This document shows, in pieces, positions 15,352-24,931 of a DNA stretch of 64,000 bases (within the stretch, counting starts at the first letter, position 1; the number at the start of each line of letters is the position of its first letter). Both the position numbers and the translations under genes were made by a program. The notes beneath the pieces were generated by a model that saw nothing but the letters and a program-made list of their open reading frames with translations, searched no databases and had not been told where the DNA came from. Source of the stretch: Saccharopolyspora kobensis (lineage in GTDB: Bacteria > Actinomycetota > Actinomycetes > Mycobacteriales > Pseudonocardiaceae); the NCBI RefSeq assembly GCF_900108315.1, contig NZ_FNVB01000005.1, positions 496,001 through 560,000 on the forward strand, written 5' to 3'.

Positions 15352-17661
15352 TCAGGGCAGCTCGCGGCGGACCGCTTCCGCTGCGCCGACCAGGTTCTCC
15401 AGCGCCGGTTCGACCTCCGCGTAGTCGCGGGTCTTCAGGCCGCAGTCCGGGTTCACCCAGATCCGATCCGCGGGCACCGAGCGCAGCGCCGCCCGCAGCA
15501 GCTCGGCCACCTCGGCCACGTCCGGCACGCGCGGCGAGTGGATGTCGTAGACGCCCGGCCCCACGCCGCGTCCGAAGCCGACCGCGTTGAGGTCCTCCAG
15601 CACCTCCATCCGCGACCGGGCGGCTTCGATGCTGGTGACGTCGGCGTCGAGCGCGACGATCGCGTCGATCACGTCGCCGAACTCCGAGTAGCACAGGTGC
15701 GTGTGGATCTGGGTGGAGTCGGCGACACCGGAGGTGGCCAGCCGGAACGCCGCGACCGCCCACGCCAGGTACGCCTCGTGCCGGGCCGCGCGCAGCGGCA
15801 GCAGCTCGCGCAGCGCGGGCTCGTCCACCTGGATCACCCGGATCCCGGCCGCTTCCAGGTCCTGCACCTCGTCGCGGATGGCCATCGCGACCTGCGCCGC
15901 GGTCTCGCCCAGCGGCTGGTCGTCGCGGACGAACGACCAGGCCAGGATGGTGACCGGGCCGGTGAGCATGCCCTTGACCGGCTTCGCCGTGAGCTTCTGC
16001 GCGTAGGTCGCCCACGCCACGGTCATCGGCCCCGGCCGGAACACGTCGCCGTAGAGGATCGGCGGCCGCACGCACCGGGAGCCGTAGGACTGCACCCAGC
16101 CGTTCGCGGTGCTGATGAACCCGTCGAGGTGCTCGGAGAAGTACTGCACCATGTCGTTGCGCTCCGGCTCGCCGTGCACCAGCACGTCGAGGCCGATCCG
16201 CTCCTGCAGCTCGATCACGCGCTTGATCTCGTCGCGCATCCGCTGCTGGTAGGTGGCGCGGTCGATGCGCCCGGCGGTGAACGCCGCACGAGCTCTGCGG
16301 ACGTCGGTGGTCTGCGGGAACGAACCGATCGTCGTGGTGGGCAGCGGCGGCAGCTGCAGCGATTTCTGCTGCGCTTCCCGGCGTTTCGCATAGTCGCCGC
16401 GCTGCGAGTGCTCCGGCTTCAGCGATTCCAGCCGCGCGCGCACGCGGTTGTTGCGCACGCGGGTCGCACCGGCCCGGTCCTCGACGGCTGCGCGCGCGGC
16501 GGCGAGCTCGTCGGCCACGGCCTCGCGGCCGTCCTCCAGCGCACGCCCGAGCACGACGACCTCGCGGACCTTCTGCGCGGCGAAGGCCAGCCAGGACTTC
16601 ACCTGCGGGTCGATGTCCTCGGTCTCGACGTCGTAGGGCACGTGCAGCAGCGAGCACGAGGTGCCCACCGAGACCTCACCGGCCAGGCCGAGCAGGGTGG
16701 CCGCCGCGGTGAGCGCGCGGTCGAGGTCGGTGCGCCAGATGTTGCGCCCGTCGACGAGCCCGGCGACCAGCGCCTTGTCCCGCAGGCCAGGCACACCCGA
16801 CATCGAATCCACAGTGGACGGAGCAGTCACCAGGTCGACGGCCAGCGCCTCCACCGGCGTGCCCGCCAGCTCCCGCACCGCCTCGCCGAAGTCGCCGAAG
16901 TAACCGGCGACCAGCAGCTCCGGCCGAGCCGACAGCCCGCCCAGCTGCCGGTACGCATCGCCGAGCGCGGCCAGCTGTTCCGGCGTGCGGTCGGCGGCGA
17001 ACGCGGGCTCGTCGAGCTGCACCCGCTCGACCCCGGCGCGGTGCAGCTCGCGCAGCAGGTCCGCGTAGGCGGTGAGGAGTTCGGGCAGCTTGTCCAGCGG
17101 CCGGAAGGATTCGGGCGCGCCTTCCGCGGACTTGGCCAGCAGCAGGAACGTCAGCGGACCGACCAGCACCGGGCGCGTGGTCACCCCGGCTTCCAACGCC
17201 TCGCGGTACTGCTCGACCGGCGTGCGATCGGCCAGCGCGAACTCGGTGTCCGGGCCGATCTCCGGCACCAGGTAGTGGTAGTTGGTGTCGAACCACTTCG
17301 TCATCTCCAGCGGCGGCACCGCTTCCACGCCGCGCGCCAGCGCGAAGTAGGTGTCCAGCGGACCGAGGCCCAGCGCGGCGTAGCGCGGCGGGACGGCACC
17401 GAAGGTGACGGCGGTGTCGAGCACCTGGTCGTAGTAGGAGAAGGTGTTGCCGGGCACCGAGTCCAGGCCGGCGTCGCGCAGCTCGCGCCAGGTCCTGACG
17501 CGCAGCTCCCGGGCCGTCTCCCGCAGTTCCGCCTCGCTGGAGCGGCCCGCCCAGTAGCTCTCCAGCGCCCGCTTCAGCTCCCGCTCCGGGCCGATCCGGG
17601 GATATCCGAGTACGGTCGATCCGATCTTGCCGGTCAAGTCCTCACCTCGCGAGCTCGACAT
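15352..17661 (-). CDS. metE: Cobalamin-independent methionine synthase
   Basis: 769 residues, the normal two-barrel length. It transfers the methyl group of 5-methyltetrahydrofolate polyglutamate to homocysteine, the last step of methionine synthesis, without B12. The N-terminal barrel starts [19 protein letters not shown], the typical MetE opening. The zinc ligands are visible in [12 protein letters not shown] (H655, C657) and [11 protein letters not shown] (C740). The ATG at 17661 lies downstream of a B12 riboswitch on the same strand, so expression should fall when cobalamin is present and the B12-dependent enzyme MetH can take over. Confidence 0.97.
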   Translation of the reverse strand: MSSSRGEDLTGKIGSTVLGYPRIGPERELKRALESYWAGRSSEAELRETARELRVRTWRELRDAGLDSVPGNTFSYYDQVLDTAVTFGAVPPRYAALGLGPLDTYFALARGVEAVPPLEMTKWFDTNYHYLVPEIGPDTEFALADRTPVEQYREALEAGVTTRPVLVGPLTFLLLAKSAEGAPESFRPLDKLPELLTAYADLLRELHRAGVERVQLDEPAFAADRTPEQLAALGDAYRQLGGLSARPELLVAGYFGDFGEAVRELAGTPVEALAVDLVTAPSTVDSMSGVPGLRDKALVAGLVDGRNIWRTDLDRALTAAATLLGLAGEVSVGTSCSLLHVPYDVETEDIDPQVKSWLAFAAQKVREVVVLGRALEDGREAVADELAAARAAVEDRAGATRVRNNRVRARLESLKPEHSQRGDYAKRREAQQKSLQLPPLPTTTIGSFPQTTDVRRARAAFTAGRIDRATYQQRMRDEIKRVIELQERIGLDVLVHGEPERNDMVQYFSEHLDGFISTANGWVQSYGSRCVRPPILYGDVFRPGPMTVAWATYAQKLTAKPVKGMLTGPVTILAWSFVRDDQPLGETAAQVAMAIRDEVQDLEAAGIRVIQVDEPALRELLPLRAARHEAYLAWAVAAFRLATSGVADSTQIHTHLCYSEFGDVIDAIVALDADVTSIEAARSRMEVLEDLNAVGFGRGVGPGVYDIHSPRVPDVAEVAELLRAALRSVPADRIWVNPDCGLKTRDYAEVEPALENLVGAAEAVRRELP

Positions 17662-17769
17662 CAGTGCGCCGAGGTCGGGCGGGCGTGGACCAGCGGGCAG
17701 GCAGCGGCCGCTCGTCGGTCAGGTCCTCCCGCGAGACCTCGGACCGCGCGCGCCGGGTCGGCGAGCGCA

Positions 17770-17970
17770 CCGGTGGCAGGTCTTCGGACTCGCGGGCGTT
17801 CTCCGGATCGGAGGCTCCTACTGGCCGTCGCTTCCCAGACCTCGCGGTCCAGTGCTCGATGACGGCGGTCGTTCCCGCTCACCGCTGCGGGGCAGTCCCG
17901 GATTCGCACCGGGTTCCCTCTTGCCTCGCCCACCTCCGGAACGTCCGGGAGCAGGCGAACCACCAGCACG
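17770..17970 (-). ncRNA. Cobalamin (B12) riboswitch upstream of metE
   Basis: Read on the minus strand, the leader contains GGTGGTTC, GAGGGAACCCGGTGCGAA, then TCCGGGACTGCCCCGCAGCG and GTGAGCGGGAA, followed by GCACTGG, TGGGAAGCGACGGCCAGTAG and the B12 box AGTCCGAAGACCTGCC (17790-17775), closing with CCACC that pairs with the 5' GGTGG. All are core elements of the cobalamin aptamer in the right order. The about 110 nt between the aptamer and the metE ATG is the expression platform. A 113-codon frame through this RNA is spurious. Confidence 0.93.
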
Positions 17971-18095
17971 GCCAAGGCTATCGACCGGCCCCCCGATGGC
18001 AAGGCCCGCCGCTCCCCCGGCCACCGGTCAACGGCGCTGAAGTCGATCTATGCGGCGCTGAGATCCGCGCCACACACGATCAGCCGCACACGCGA

Positions 18096-18117
18096 GATGT
18101 AGTATGTGTACTACATC
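18096..18117. promoter_or_regulatory. Perfect 22-bp palindrome before the ABC exporter
   Basis: GATGTAGTA-TGTG-TACTACATC, 9-bp arms. It lies 35 bp upstream of the ATG at 18152 and is a strong operator candidate. The ATGT...ACAT ends resemble PadR or GntR (YtrA-type) sites; the only regulator gene in the cassette is the XRE protein at 19947. Confidence 0.65.
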
Positions 18118-18151
18118 GAGAGGCACTTTCAATACAGAAGGTACTGGGGAG

Positions 18152-19099
18152 ATGACAGCGACCAACGAACACGCCGCGTTGGCACCGCCGATGGCCGAGA
18201 CCGCGCTCGACGTCAAAGACCTGCGGATGACCTACGGCACCACCGACGTGCTCAAGGGCGTCGACTTCACCGCCCGCCGCGGTGAGGTGGTGGCGCTGCT
18301 GGGCCCGAACGGGGCGGGCAAGAGCACCACGATCGAGATCCTGGAGGGATTCCGGATGCGCTCCGGCGGCGACGTCCGGGTCCTCGACGCCGACCCGGCG
18401 CACGGCGACGAGCGCTGGCGGGCGCGGCTCGGCATCGTGCTGCAGTCCTGGCGCGACCACGGAAAGTGGCGGGTGCACGAGCTGCTGTCGCACCTGCGCG
18501 GCTACTACACGCCTTACGCCGAACCGTGGGACACCGACGAGCTGATCCAGGCGGTCGGCCTGACCGAGCACGCGGGCAAGCGCATCCGGCAGCTCTCCGG
18601 CGGGCAGCGGCGCAGGCTGGACGTGGCGATCGGCATCGTCGGCCGCCCGGAGCTGCTGTTCCTGGACGAACCGACGGTCGGCTTCGACCCGCAGGCCCGC
18701 CGCGAGTTCCACGACCTGGTGCACCAGCTCGCCGACCAGAACACCACCGTCCTGCTCACCACGCACGACCTGGACGAGGCCGAGAAGCTGGCCGACCGCA
18801 TCCTGATCCTGGCAGGCGGCCGCATCGTCGCCGACGGCTCCGCCGACCAGCTCTCCCGCCAGGTCACCGCCGACTCCGAGATCAAGTGGTCCGTCGACGG
18901 CAGGCGGTACGTGCACTCCGCGGCGGACGCGACCGGCTTCGTCCGCGAGCTGTTCGCGCAGCACGGCGACGCCGTCGCCGACCTCGAAGTGCGCCGGGCG
19001 ACCCTGGAGGACACCTACATGGCGCTGGTGCACGCGCACGAGTCCGGGCGCGGCGAGGCCGCCGCGCTGAAGTTCGCGAACGTGGAGGTGCAGCGGTGA
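18152..19099 (+). CDS. ABC-2 exporter ATP-binding protein
   Basis: 315 residues. Walker A is GPNGAGKST, the Q-loop follows in LGIVLQSWRDH, the signature is RQLSGGQRRRLDVAIGI and Walker B is ELLFLDEPTVGFD with the TTHDLDEAE switch region. This is the DrrA/CcmA-like subclass that exports drugs or lipids. An ATG with a GGGGA site at 18152 is chosen over an upstream codon that lies in the palindrome. The stop overlaps the start of the permease (GTGA), indicating translational coupling. Confidence 0.92.
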   Translation: MTATNEHAALAPPMAETALDVKDLRMTYGTTDVLKGVDFTARRGEVVALLGPNGAGKSTTIEILEGFRMRSGGDVRVLDADPAHGDERWRARLGIVLQSWRDHGKWRVHELLSHLRGYYTPYAEPWDTDELIQAVGLTEHAGKRIRQLSGGQRRRLDVAIGIVGRPELLFLDEPTVGFDPQARREFHDLVHQLADQNTTVLLTTHDLDEAEKLADRILILAGGRIVADGSADQLSRQVTADSEIKWSVDGRRYVHSAADATGFVRELFAQHGDAVADLEVRRATLEDTYMALVHAHESGRGEAAALKFANVEVQR

Positions 19100-19932
19100 A
19101 CGCCAACGCGGTGCGCGTCGGCCTGCGGCGCGGTTGGATCGAGTTCCGCCAGACCTGGGGCAACCGCCAGGACCTGATGGGCTACCTGGCACCGACCGCG
19201 GTCCTGCTCGTGGTGCTGTCCTTCCAGCGCGATGCCGTGGTCCCGGGCGTCTCGCTCGGCGCCACCAGCGTGCCCGGGGTGCTCGGCATGACCATCGCCT
19301 TCGGCGGGCTGGTCAGCCTGGGGCAGCTGATGATCACCGAGCGCGAGGACGGCACGCTGCTGCGCGCCAAGGCCATGCCGCACGGCACGCTCGGCTACCT
19401 GATCGGCAAGCTCGTGCTGGTCACCGGCATGACGCTGACCAGCATCGCGATCCTGCTGATCCCGTCGCTGGTGATGTTCGAGGGCTTCACCCTCGGCATC
19501 GGCTCGCTGCTGGGCATGCTCGGGATGACGGTGCTGGGACTGGCCGCGACGATCCCGATCGGCGCGACCGTCGGTTCGCTGTTCACCAGCCCGAGCAGCA
19601 TGGCGCTGATCATGCTGCCGATGATCGGGCTGATCGTGATCTCCGGGGTCTTCTTCCCCGTCACCACGTTCCCGGAGTGGGTGCAGTGGATCGCGCAGGT
19701 CTTCCCGGTGTACTGGCTCGGTCTGGGCATGCGCTCGGCGCTGCTGCCGAACGAGATGATGTCGGTCGAGATCGGCGAGTCCTGGCGACACCTGGAGACC
19801 ATCGGAGTGCTCGGCCTGTGGGCGGTCGCCGGACTCGTCATCGCCCCGGTGGTGCTGCGCCGGATGGCGCGCCGCGAGTCCGGCTCCACCGTGGCGGCGC
19901 GCCGCGAGAAGGCCATGCAGCGCGTGGTCTGA
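19096..19932 (+). CDS. ABC-2 type exporter permease
   Basis: 278 residues with six predicted membrane helices in the ABC-2 pattern: a GLRRGWIEFRQTW amphipathic N-terminus, then hydrophobic segments near 30-50, 57-75, 100-125, 135-165, 170-190 and 230-250. The start GTG overlaps the ATPase stop by four bases. It forms the membrane half of an exporter with the preceding ATPase; the substrate is unknown. The XRE gene follows after 14 bp. Confidence 0.9.
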   Translation: MNANAVRVGLRRGWIEFRQTWGNRQDLMGYLAPTAVLLVVLSFQRDAVVPGVSLGATSVPGVLGMTIAFGGLVSLGQLMITEREDGTLLRAKAMPHGTLGYLIGKLVLVTGMTLTSIAILLIPSLVMFEGFTLGIGSLLGMLGMTVLGLAATIPIGATVGSLFTSPSSMALIMLPMIGLIVISGVFFPVTTFPEWVQWIAQVFPVYWLGLGMRSALLPNEMMSVEIGESWRHLETIGVLGLWAVAGLVIAPVVLRRMARRESGSTVAARREKAMQRVV

Positions 19933-19946
19933 GGCCGGAGAGGAAC

Positions 19947-20171
19947 ATGAGCGAAACGATCTACAACCGCATCGCGATGCTGCGCGCGGAACGCGGCACC
20001 TCCCGCCGCGAACTGGCCGAAGCCCTCGGCGTGCACTACCAGACGGTGGGCTACCTGGAGAGGGGCGAGTACAGCCCGAGCCTCCACCTGGCCCTCCGCA
20101 TCGCGGAGCACTTCGAGGTCCCGGTGGAGGTGGTCTTCTCCACCCGCCCCTTCCCCCGCCTCGGCAGCTGA
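19947..20171 (+). CDS. Small XRE-family HTH regulator
   Basis: 74 residues, essentially one Cro/C1-type helix-turn-helix: NRIAMLRAERGTSRRELAEA, then LGVHYQTVGYLERGEYSPSL and ALRIAEHFEVPVEVVFS. These small proteins are common partners of exporter operons. The ATG has an AGAGGAAC ribosome site. As third gene of the operon it may regulate the exporter through the palindrome at 18096-18117, although XRE sites are usually shorter. Confidence 0.85.
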   Translation: MSETIYNRIAMLRAERGTSRRELAEALGVHYQTVGYLERGEYSPSLHLALRIAEHFEVPVEVVFSTRPFPRLGS

Positions 20172-20249
20172 CGCGGCGCGGTGGACGCCCGAACCCGGGA
20201 GCCTCAACACCCTTCCGGGCCGAGGTCACCTTCGTGCAGGCCGAAGGCC

Positions 20250-20288
20250 GTGAGTGTTTGGGGTGTTATAGCGCCCCAAAGCACTCAG
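20250..20288. repeat. Family C palindromic repeat, copy 1 (degenerate)
   Basis: GTGAGTG-TTTGGGG, then TGTTATAGCG, then CCCCAAAGCACTCA. It matches the perfect copy at 45305-45348 with a few changes in the left arm. It sits between convergent genes and can act as a bidirectional terminator. Confidence 0.7.
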
Positions 20289-20327
20289 GGGCCTGGCCAG
20301 GCAAAAGGCGCCTTCACCCCGTGCAGG

Positions 20328-21212
20328 TCATCCCGCGAGGTGCTGCTTGGCGAGCCAGGCCTCGAAGGTGAGCAGGCCCGGGTGGATCTTGCGGAGGGCC
20401 GGGACGTCGACCTCGGTGAGGTCCAGCTCGTTCATGGCCTTGTAGGCGCGGTACAGGACCGGGTTCTGGTCGCGGAGCGGCTCCAGCGGCATCTCGACGT
20501 GACGGAATTCGCGGCCCGCCGCGCGGGAGAGCGCGGCGGCGATCTGCGGCGGCGTGAGCGAATCACCGGCGATCTCCACGGCTTCACCGATGTAGGCGTC
20601 CGGGTCCTCGAACGCCAGCGCGGCGAAGGCCCCGATGTCCTCCAGCGCGATCAGCGGTTGCGACACGTCCGCCCGGACCGCGCTGACCAGCTCGCCGTCG
20701 CCGGCCGACTGCCCCGGCATCATCGCCAGGTAGTTCTCCATGAACGACACCGGCCGGAGCATCGTGGCCGGTACGCCGAGCTCGCGGATGTGCTGCTCGA
20801 TCGCCCACTTGTTCTCCAGCGTCGGGATGCCGGTCGCCCGATCGGCGTGGAACCCCGAGGCGTAGACGAGGTGCCGAACGCCGGCTTCCTTCGCGGCGTC
20901 GGCGACGTTCTGGCCCCAGCGGACCTCGTCCTCGGCACTGACGTCCGGCGTCAGCTCCGGCGTGACGAAGGTCGGCTGGACGCTGAACACGCCCCGCACG
21001 CCGCGCATCGCGGAGGCGAGCGCCGCCCGGTCGCCCATGTCCCCTTCGATCACCTCGGCCCCCGCCTCGGCGAGCCTCCGGGCCGCCGCACCCGCGGCGC
21101 TGCGGGTGAAGGCGCGCACCGTCCAGCCCCGCTTCAGCAGGTGGGCCGCCGTGGCGCCGCCCTGCTGACCGGTGGCACCGACGACGAGCACGGTCTTGTC
21201 TCCTGCGGACAC
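20328..21212 (-). CDS. NmrA-like NAD(P)-binding protein
   Basis: 294 residues. The dinucleotide loop is VVGATGQQGG near residue 15, the NmrA/isoflavone-reductase form, followed by HLLKRGWTVRAFTR. MLRPVSFMENY is the typical NmrA segment. The GTG at 21212 has a GGAGGA site 4 nt upstream; another GTG five codons earlier is an alternative. These proteins sense the NADP redox state or act as quinone or azo reductases. It is divergent from the TetR gene at 21321 and may be its target. A TATAGT -10 on the minus strand lies at 21270-21275. Confidence 0.82.
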   Translation of the reverse strand: MSAGDKTVLVVGATGQQGGATAAHLLKRGWTVRAFTRSAAGAAARRLAEAGAEVIEGDMGDRAALASAMRGVRGVFSVQPTFVTPELTPDVSAEDEVRWGQNVADAAKEAGVRHLVYASGFHADRATGIPTLENKWAIEQHIRELGVPATMLRPVSFMENYLAMMPGQSAGDGELVSAVRADVSQPLIALEDIGAFAALAFEDPDAYIGEAVEIAGDSLTPPQIAAALSRAAGREFRHVEMPLEPLRDQNPVLYRAYKAMNELDLTEVDVPALRKIHPGLLTFEAWLAKQHLAG

Positions 21213-21308
21213 TGCTTCCTCCAGCACTCCGGAACAAAAGCGGAACGGTAGCCCCGCTTACCTCCGCGGACTATACGGAACGCACGCCCCGGTTGTCCAC
21301 GGACGCGC

Positions 21309-21321
21309 TAGGCTCAGGTCG
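21309..21321 (+). promoter_or_regulatory. Leaderless-type -10 of the second TetR gene
   Basis: TAGGCT at 21309-21314, 6 nt, then GTG at 21321, with no Shine-Dalgarno. Confidence 0.45.
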
Positions 21322-21890
21322 TGACGACCACGAACACCCAGGGGAAACGACTGCGCGCCGACGCCCAGCGCAATCGGGATCGCGTGCTCGCCGCAGCCCA
21401 AGAGCTGTTCGCCGCCGAAGGCCTCGCGGTCCCGCTGGACGACATCGCCCGCCGCGCCGGCGTGGGCCCGGGCACGGTCTACCGCCACTTCCCCACCAAG
21501 GAAGCGCTGTTCGACGCGGTCGTCTCCGAGCGGATCCGGCGCATGGTCGACCGAGCCCGCGAACAGGCCGAGGCCGACGACCCGGGCCAGGCCTTCTTCG
21601 ACTACTTCCGCCTGGTCGTCGAACAGGCCTCGCTCAACAAGGACATCTGCGACGCGCTGGAATCGACCGGCGGCCGAGCGGAAGCGACCTGCCTGGCCCA
21701 CGACTTCGACGTCGCGCTCGGAGTCCTCCTCGAACGAGCGCAGCGCTCCGGCGCGGTGCGCGCCGAGCTCGCGCCGGCGGAGCTCCACTCGCTGATCATC
21801 GGCTGCATCACCATGCACCGGCGCGCGGCGGCCGAGAGCCGCCCACCGCAGGAGATCGAGCTCGTCGTGAACGCGCTCCGCGCCATCTGA
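21321..21890 (+). CDS. TetR/AcrR-family transcriptional regulator
   Basis: 189 residues. HTH at about 12-60: RNRDRVLAAAQELFAAEGLA, IARRAGVGPGTVYRHFPTKEALF. The C-terminal domain contains FFDYFRLVVEQASLNKDICDAL and belongs to the SbtR-like set of TetR proteins. It is divergent from the NmrA-like gene, which is the probable target. A 17-bp perfect hairpin follows the stop. Confidence 0.87.
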   Translation: MTTTNTQGKRLRADAQRNRDRVLAAAQELFAAEGLAVPLDDIARRAGVGPGTVYRHFPTKEALFDAVVSERIRRMVDRAREQAEADDPGQAFFDYFRLVVEQASLNKDICDALESTGGRAEATCLAHDFDVALGVLLERAQRSGAVRAELAPAELHSLIIGCITMHRRAAAESRPPQEIELVVNALRAI

Positions 21891-21903
21891 GGCCACGACG
21901 AAC

Positions 21904-21942
21904 GAAGGGCACCTCCGACCGGGTCGGTCGGAGGTGCCCTTC
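21904..21942. terminator. Bidirectional terminator between TetR and the peptide transporter operon
   Basis: A 17-bp perfect stem (GAAGGGCACCTCCGACC with its complement) and a five-base loop, placed between the converging TetR gene and the last gene of the transporter operon. Confidence 0.82.
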
Positions 21943-21959
21943 GGCTCTCGTCGGCCTCG

Positions 21960-22961
21960 TCAGGAGACCACGTGAGGGCGTTCTTCGGCGAAGTGGCAGG
22001 CCGAGGGGTGGTTGCCGAGGCGGACCTCCAGCTGGGGGACCTCCTCCGCGCAGCGGTCCTGGGCCTTCCAGCAGCGGGTGCGGAAGCGGCAGCCCGAGGG
22101 CGGGTTCGCCGGGCTCGGCACGTCACCGGTCAGGCGGATGATCTCGCGCTTGCCGCGCAAGGTCGGGTCCGGGACCGGCACCGAGGACAGCAGCGCCTGC
22201 GTGTACGGGTGCTGCGGGTGCTCGTAGATCTGCTCGTCCGTGCCGATCTCGACCATCTTGCCCAGGTACATCACCGCCACCCGGTCCGACAGGTGGCGGA
22301 CCACCCCGAGGTCGTGGGCGATGAAGACGTAGGACAGGCCGAACTCCTTCTGGAGGTCTCCGAGCAGGTTCATCACCTGCGCCTGGATGGAGACGTCCAG
22401 CGCCGACACCGGCTCGTCGCAGACGATCACCTTCGGCTTGAGCGCCAGCGCCCGCGCGATGCCGATGCGCTGCCGCTGACCGCCGGAGAACTGGTGCGGG
22501 TAGCGCTGGATGTGCTCGGGGTTGAGCCCGACCACCTCCAGCAGCTCCTGCACCTTGCGCCGCCGCTCGCCCTTCGGCGCCACCTCCGGGTGGATCTCGA
22601 AGGGCTCGCCGATGATGTCGCCGACGGTGCGCCGCGGGTTCAGCGAGGTGTACGGGTCCTGCAGCACGATCTGCAGGTCGCGGCGCAGCTTGCGCAGCTC
22701 GGAGCCGCGCATCTTGAACATGTCGCGGCCCTCGAACAGCGCGCTGCCGCTGGTCGGCTTCTCCAGCCGCATCAGCACCTGCGCCAGGGTCGACTTGCCG
22801 CAGCCGGACTCGCCGACCACGCCGAGCGTTTCGCCCTTGTGCAGGTCGAACGACACGCCGTCGACCGCCCGCACCTGCCCGATGGTCCGCTTGAACAGCA
22901 CGCCCTGCGTCACCGGGAAGTGCTTGACCAGGTCCTTCACCTGGAGGATCGGCTCAGCCAC
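21960..22961 (-). CDS. Peptide ABC transporter ATPase (OppF/DppF type)
   Basis: 333 residues. Walker [10 protein letters not shown] (50-58), signature [14 protein letters not shown], Walker [14 protein letters not shown]-loop FIAHDLGVV. The C-terminal extension contains [15 protein letters not shown], the cysteine-rich oligopeptide-transporter domain that in homologs binds iron-sulfur. It is the last gene of the five-gene operon and overlaps the OppD-like gene by 8 bp. Confidence 0.93.
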   Translation of the reverse strand: MAEPILQVKDLVKHFPVTQGVLFKRTIGQVRAVDGVSFDLHKGETLGVVGESGCGKSTLAQVLMRLEKPTSGSALFEGRDMFKMRGSELRKLRRDLQIVLQDPYTSLNPRRTVGDIIGEPFEIHPEVAPKGERRRKVQELLEVVGLNPEHIQRYPHQFSGGQRQRIGIARALALKPKVIVCDEPVSALDVSIQAQVMNLLGDLQKEFGLSYVFIAHDLGVVRHLSDRVAVMYLGKMVEIGTDEQIYEHPQHPYTQALLSSVPVPDPTLRGKREIIRLTGDVPSPANPPSGCRFRTRCWKAQDRCAEEVPQLEVRLGNHPSACHFAEERPHVVS

Positions 22962-23964
22962 GGCTCATCATCTCCTCCGCGAAGTGGCAGGCGCTGATCC
23001 GGCCGAGCCCGAGCTGGTGGTACTCCGGAACCTCCGCGCTGCAGCGCTCCACGGCGCGCGGGCAGCGCGGGTGGAACGGGCAGCCCGGCGGCGCCGCCAG
23101 CAGGTTCGGCGGCAGGCCCTTGATCGTCTCCAGCTCCTGGCCCTTGAGGTCCAGCCGCGGGATCGACCGCATCAGCCCCTCGGTGTAGGGGTGACCCGGC
23201 TGCTTGTACAGCGAGTACGCGTCGGAGGACTCCACGATCCGCCCGGCGTACATCACCACGATCCGGTCCGCGACCTCGGCGACCACGCCCAGGTCGTGGG
23301 TGATCAGGATCAGGCCCATGCCGCGCTCGCGGCGCAGCTCGTCGAGCAGGTCCATGATCTGCGCCTGCACCGTGACGTCCAGCGCGGTGGTCGGCTCGTC
23401 GGCGATGAGCAGTTCCGGGTCCAGGGCCAGCGACATCGCGATCATGGCGCGCTGCCGCATGCCGCCGGAGAACTGGTGCGGGTACTCCTTAACGCGCTGC
23501 TTGGCGTTCGGGATCTTCACCTGGTCGAGCAGTTCGACCGCCTTCTTCATGGCGTCCTTGCGGGACATGCCACGACGCAGCCGGAGCTGCTCGGCGATCT
23601 GGAACCCGACCGTGTAGACCGGGTTCAGCGCGGACAGCGCGTCCTGGAAGATCATCGCCATCGACTCGCCGCGCAGCTCGCGCCGACGGCTGTCGGTAGC
23701 GCTGAGCAGGTCCTCACCGCGGTAGCGGATCGCGCCCCCGGTGATCGCCCCCGGCGGGATGTCGAGGATGCCCATGACGGTCTGCGCGGTGACGCTCTTG
23801 CCGGAACCGGACTCGCCCAGCACCGCCAAGGTCTCACCGGCGTCGACGTGGTAGTTGACGCCGTTGAGGACCTTGGCCACCCCGTCGCGGGTGCGGAACT
23901 CCACGTGCAGGTCCTCGACCTCCAGCAGGCGTTCTCCCGCGGTCTTCTCGTCCTCAGTAGACAA
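22954..23964 (-). CDS. Peptide ABC transporter ATPase (OppD/DppD type)
   Basis: 336 residues. Walker [10 protein letters not shown] (50-58), signature [14 protein letters not shown], Walker [14 protein letters not shown]-loop LITHDLGVV and the C-terminal [15 protein letters not shown] cysteine motif. The probable start is TTG at 23964, preceded by TAGGAGA. It pairs with the OppF-like protein to form the ATPase heterodimer on the cytoplasmic face. Confidence 0.93.
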   Translation of the reverse strand: MSTEDEKTAGERLLEVEDLHVEFRTRDGVAKVLNGVNYHVDAGETLAVLGESGSGKSVTAQTVMGILDIPPGAITGGAIRYRGEDLLSATDSRRRELRGESMAMIFQDALSALNPVYTVGFQIAEQLRLRRGMSRKDAMKKAVELLDQVKIPNAKQRVKEYPHQFSGGMRQRAMIAMSLALDPELLIADEPTTALDVTVQAQIMDLLDELRRERGMGLILITHDLGVVAEVADRIVVMYAGRIVESSDAYSLYKQPGHPYTEGLMRSIPRLDLKGQELETIKGLPPNLLAAPPGCPFHPRCPRAVERCSAEVPEYHQLGLGRISACHFAEEMMSRG

Positions 23965-23974
23965 AGGGATTCTC

Positions 23975-24931
23975 CTACTTCTGCTTCGGGTCGAGCGCGT
24001 CGCGCACGGCGTCCCCGAGCATCACGAAGGCCAGCACCGTGACCACGAGGAACGCCGCCGGGAACGCCAGCAGGTGCGGCGAGATCTGGATGTACTGGCG
24101 CGAGTCGGCGATCATCACGCCCCAGGACACCACCGGGGACCGCAGCCCCAGGCCGAGGAACGACAGCGTCGCTTCCAGCGCGATGAACGTCCCGAGGGCG
24201 ATCGTCGCGTACACCAGGACCGGCGCCAGGCAGTTCGGCAGCATGTGCCGCAGGATGATCCGCACCGGGCCGGCGCCGAGGGCGCGCGCCGCCTTGACGT
24301 AGTCCTGGTTGCGCGCCGAGATCGCCGCGGAACGCATGATCCGCATCGAGATCGGCCAGGACAGCAGCGAGATCGACAGGATCACCAGCGAGGTGATCTT
24401 GAAGGCGTTGGGGACCTCGGTCGCCGGGTTCAGCGTGGTCAGGATGACGATCGCGCCGAGCACGAACGGCAGGCCCAGGAAGATCTCGCTGAACCGCGAC
24501 AGCACGTTGTCCAGCCAGCCGCCGAAGTAACCGGCGATCAGGCCGAGGATCGAACCGATCACCACCGTCAGCAGCGTCGCCATGACACCGACGATGATCG
24601 ACGCCCGGGCCCCGTAGATGGACCGGGCGAAGATGTCGCGGCCCTGCGTGTCGTAGCCGAACCAGGCCTCCGCGGACGGCGCCTGCCGGGACCGGGCCAG
24701 GTCCATGTGGTTGGGATCCACCGAGGTGAACAGCTGCGGGAAGGCCGACATCACCAGCAGCACCACGATGATGGCCATCGAGATCAGGAAGGTCGGCCGC
24801 TTGCGCAGGTCGCGCCACGCGTCGGCCCACAGTCCGCGGGGCTTCTGGCTCTGGGCGGGCTTCGCCGCTGCTGTCTCCGGCCCGGTCGGGGCCGGCTCTG
24901 AGGTCAGACTGGCAGCGCTTGATTCAGTCAT
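23975..24931 (-). CDS. Peptide ABC transporter permease (OppC/DppC type)
   Basis: 318 residues with a hydrophilic N-terminus of about 45 residues, an OppC-like first helix, and the DppC core: IVGVMATLLTVVIGSILGLI, then the EAA-loop region VKAARALGAGPVRIILRHML. About six membrane helices. The ATG at 24931 overlaps the upstream permease gene by 8 bp. Confidence 0.93.
   Translation of the reverse strand: MTESSAASLTSEPAPTGPETAAAKPAQSQKPRGLWADAWRDLRKRPTFLISMAIIVVLLVMSAFPQLFTSVDPNHMDLARSRQAPSAEAWFGYDTQGRDIFARSIYGARASIIVGVMATLLTVVIGSILGLIAGYFGGWLDNVLSRFSEIFLGLPFVLGAIVILTTLNPATEVPNAFKITSLVILSISLLSWPISMRIMRSAAISARNQDYVKAARALGAGPVRIILRHMLPNCLAPVLVYATIALGTFIALEATLSFLGLGLRSPVVSWGVMIADSRQYIQISPHLLAFPAAFLVVTVLAFVMLGDAVRDALDPKQK

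Noticed and set aside
17661..18002. A 113-codon minus-strand frame directly upstream of metE.
   Set aside because: It coincides with the B12 riboswitch; the conserved RNA blocks explain the region.
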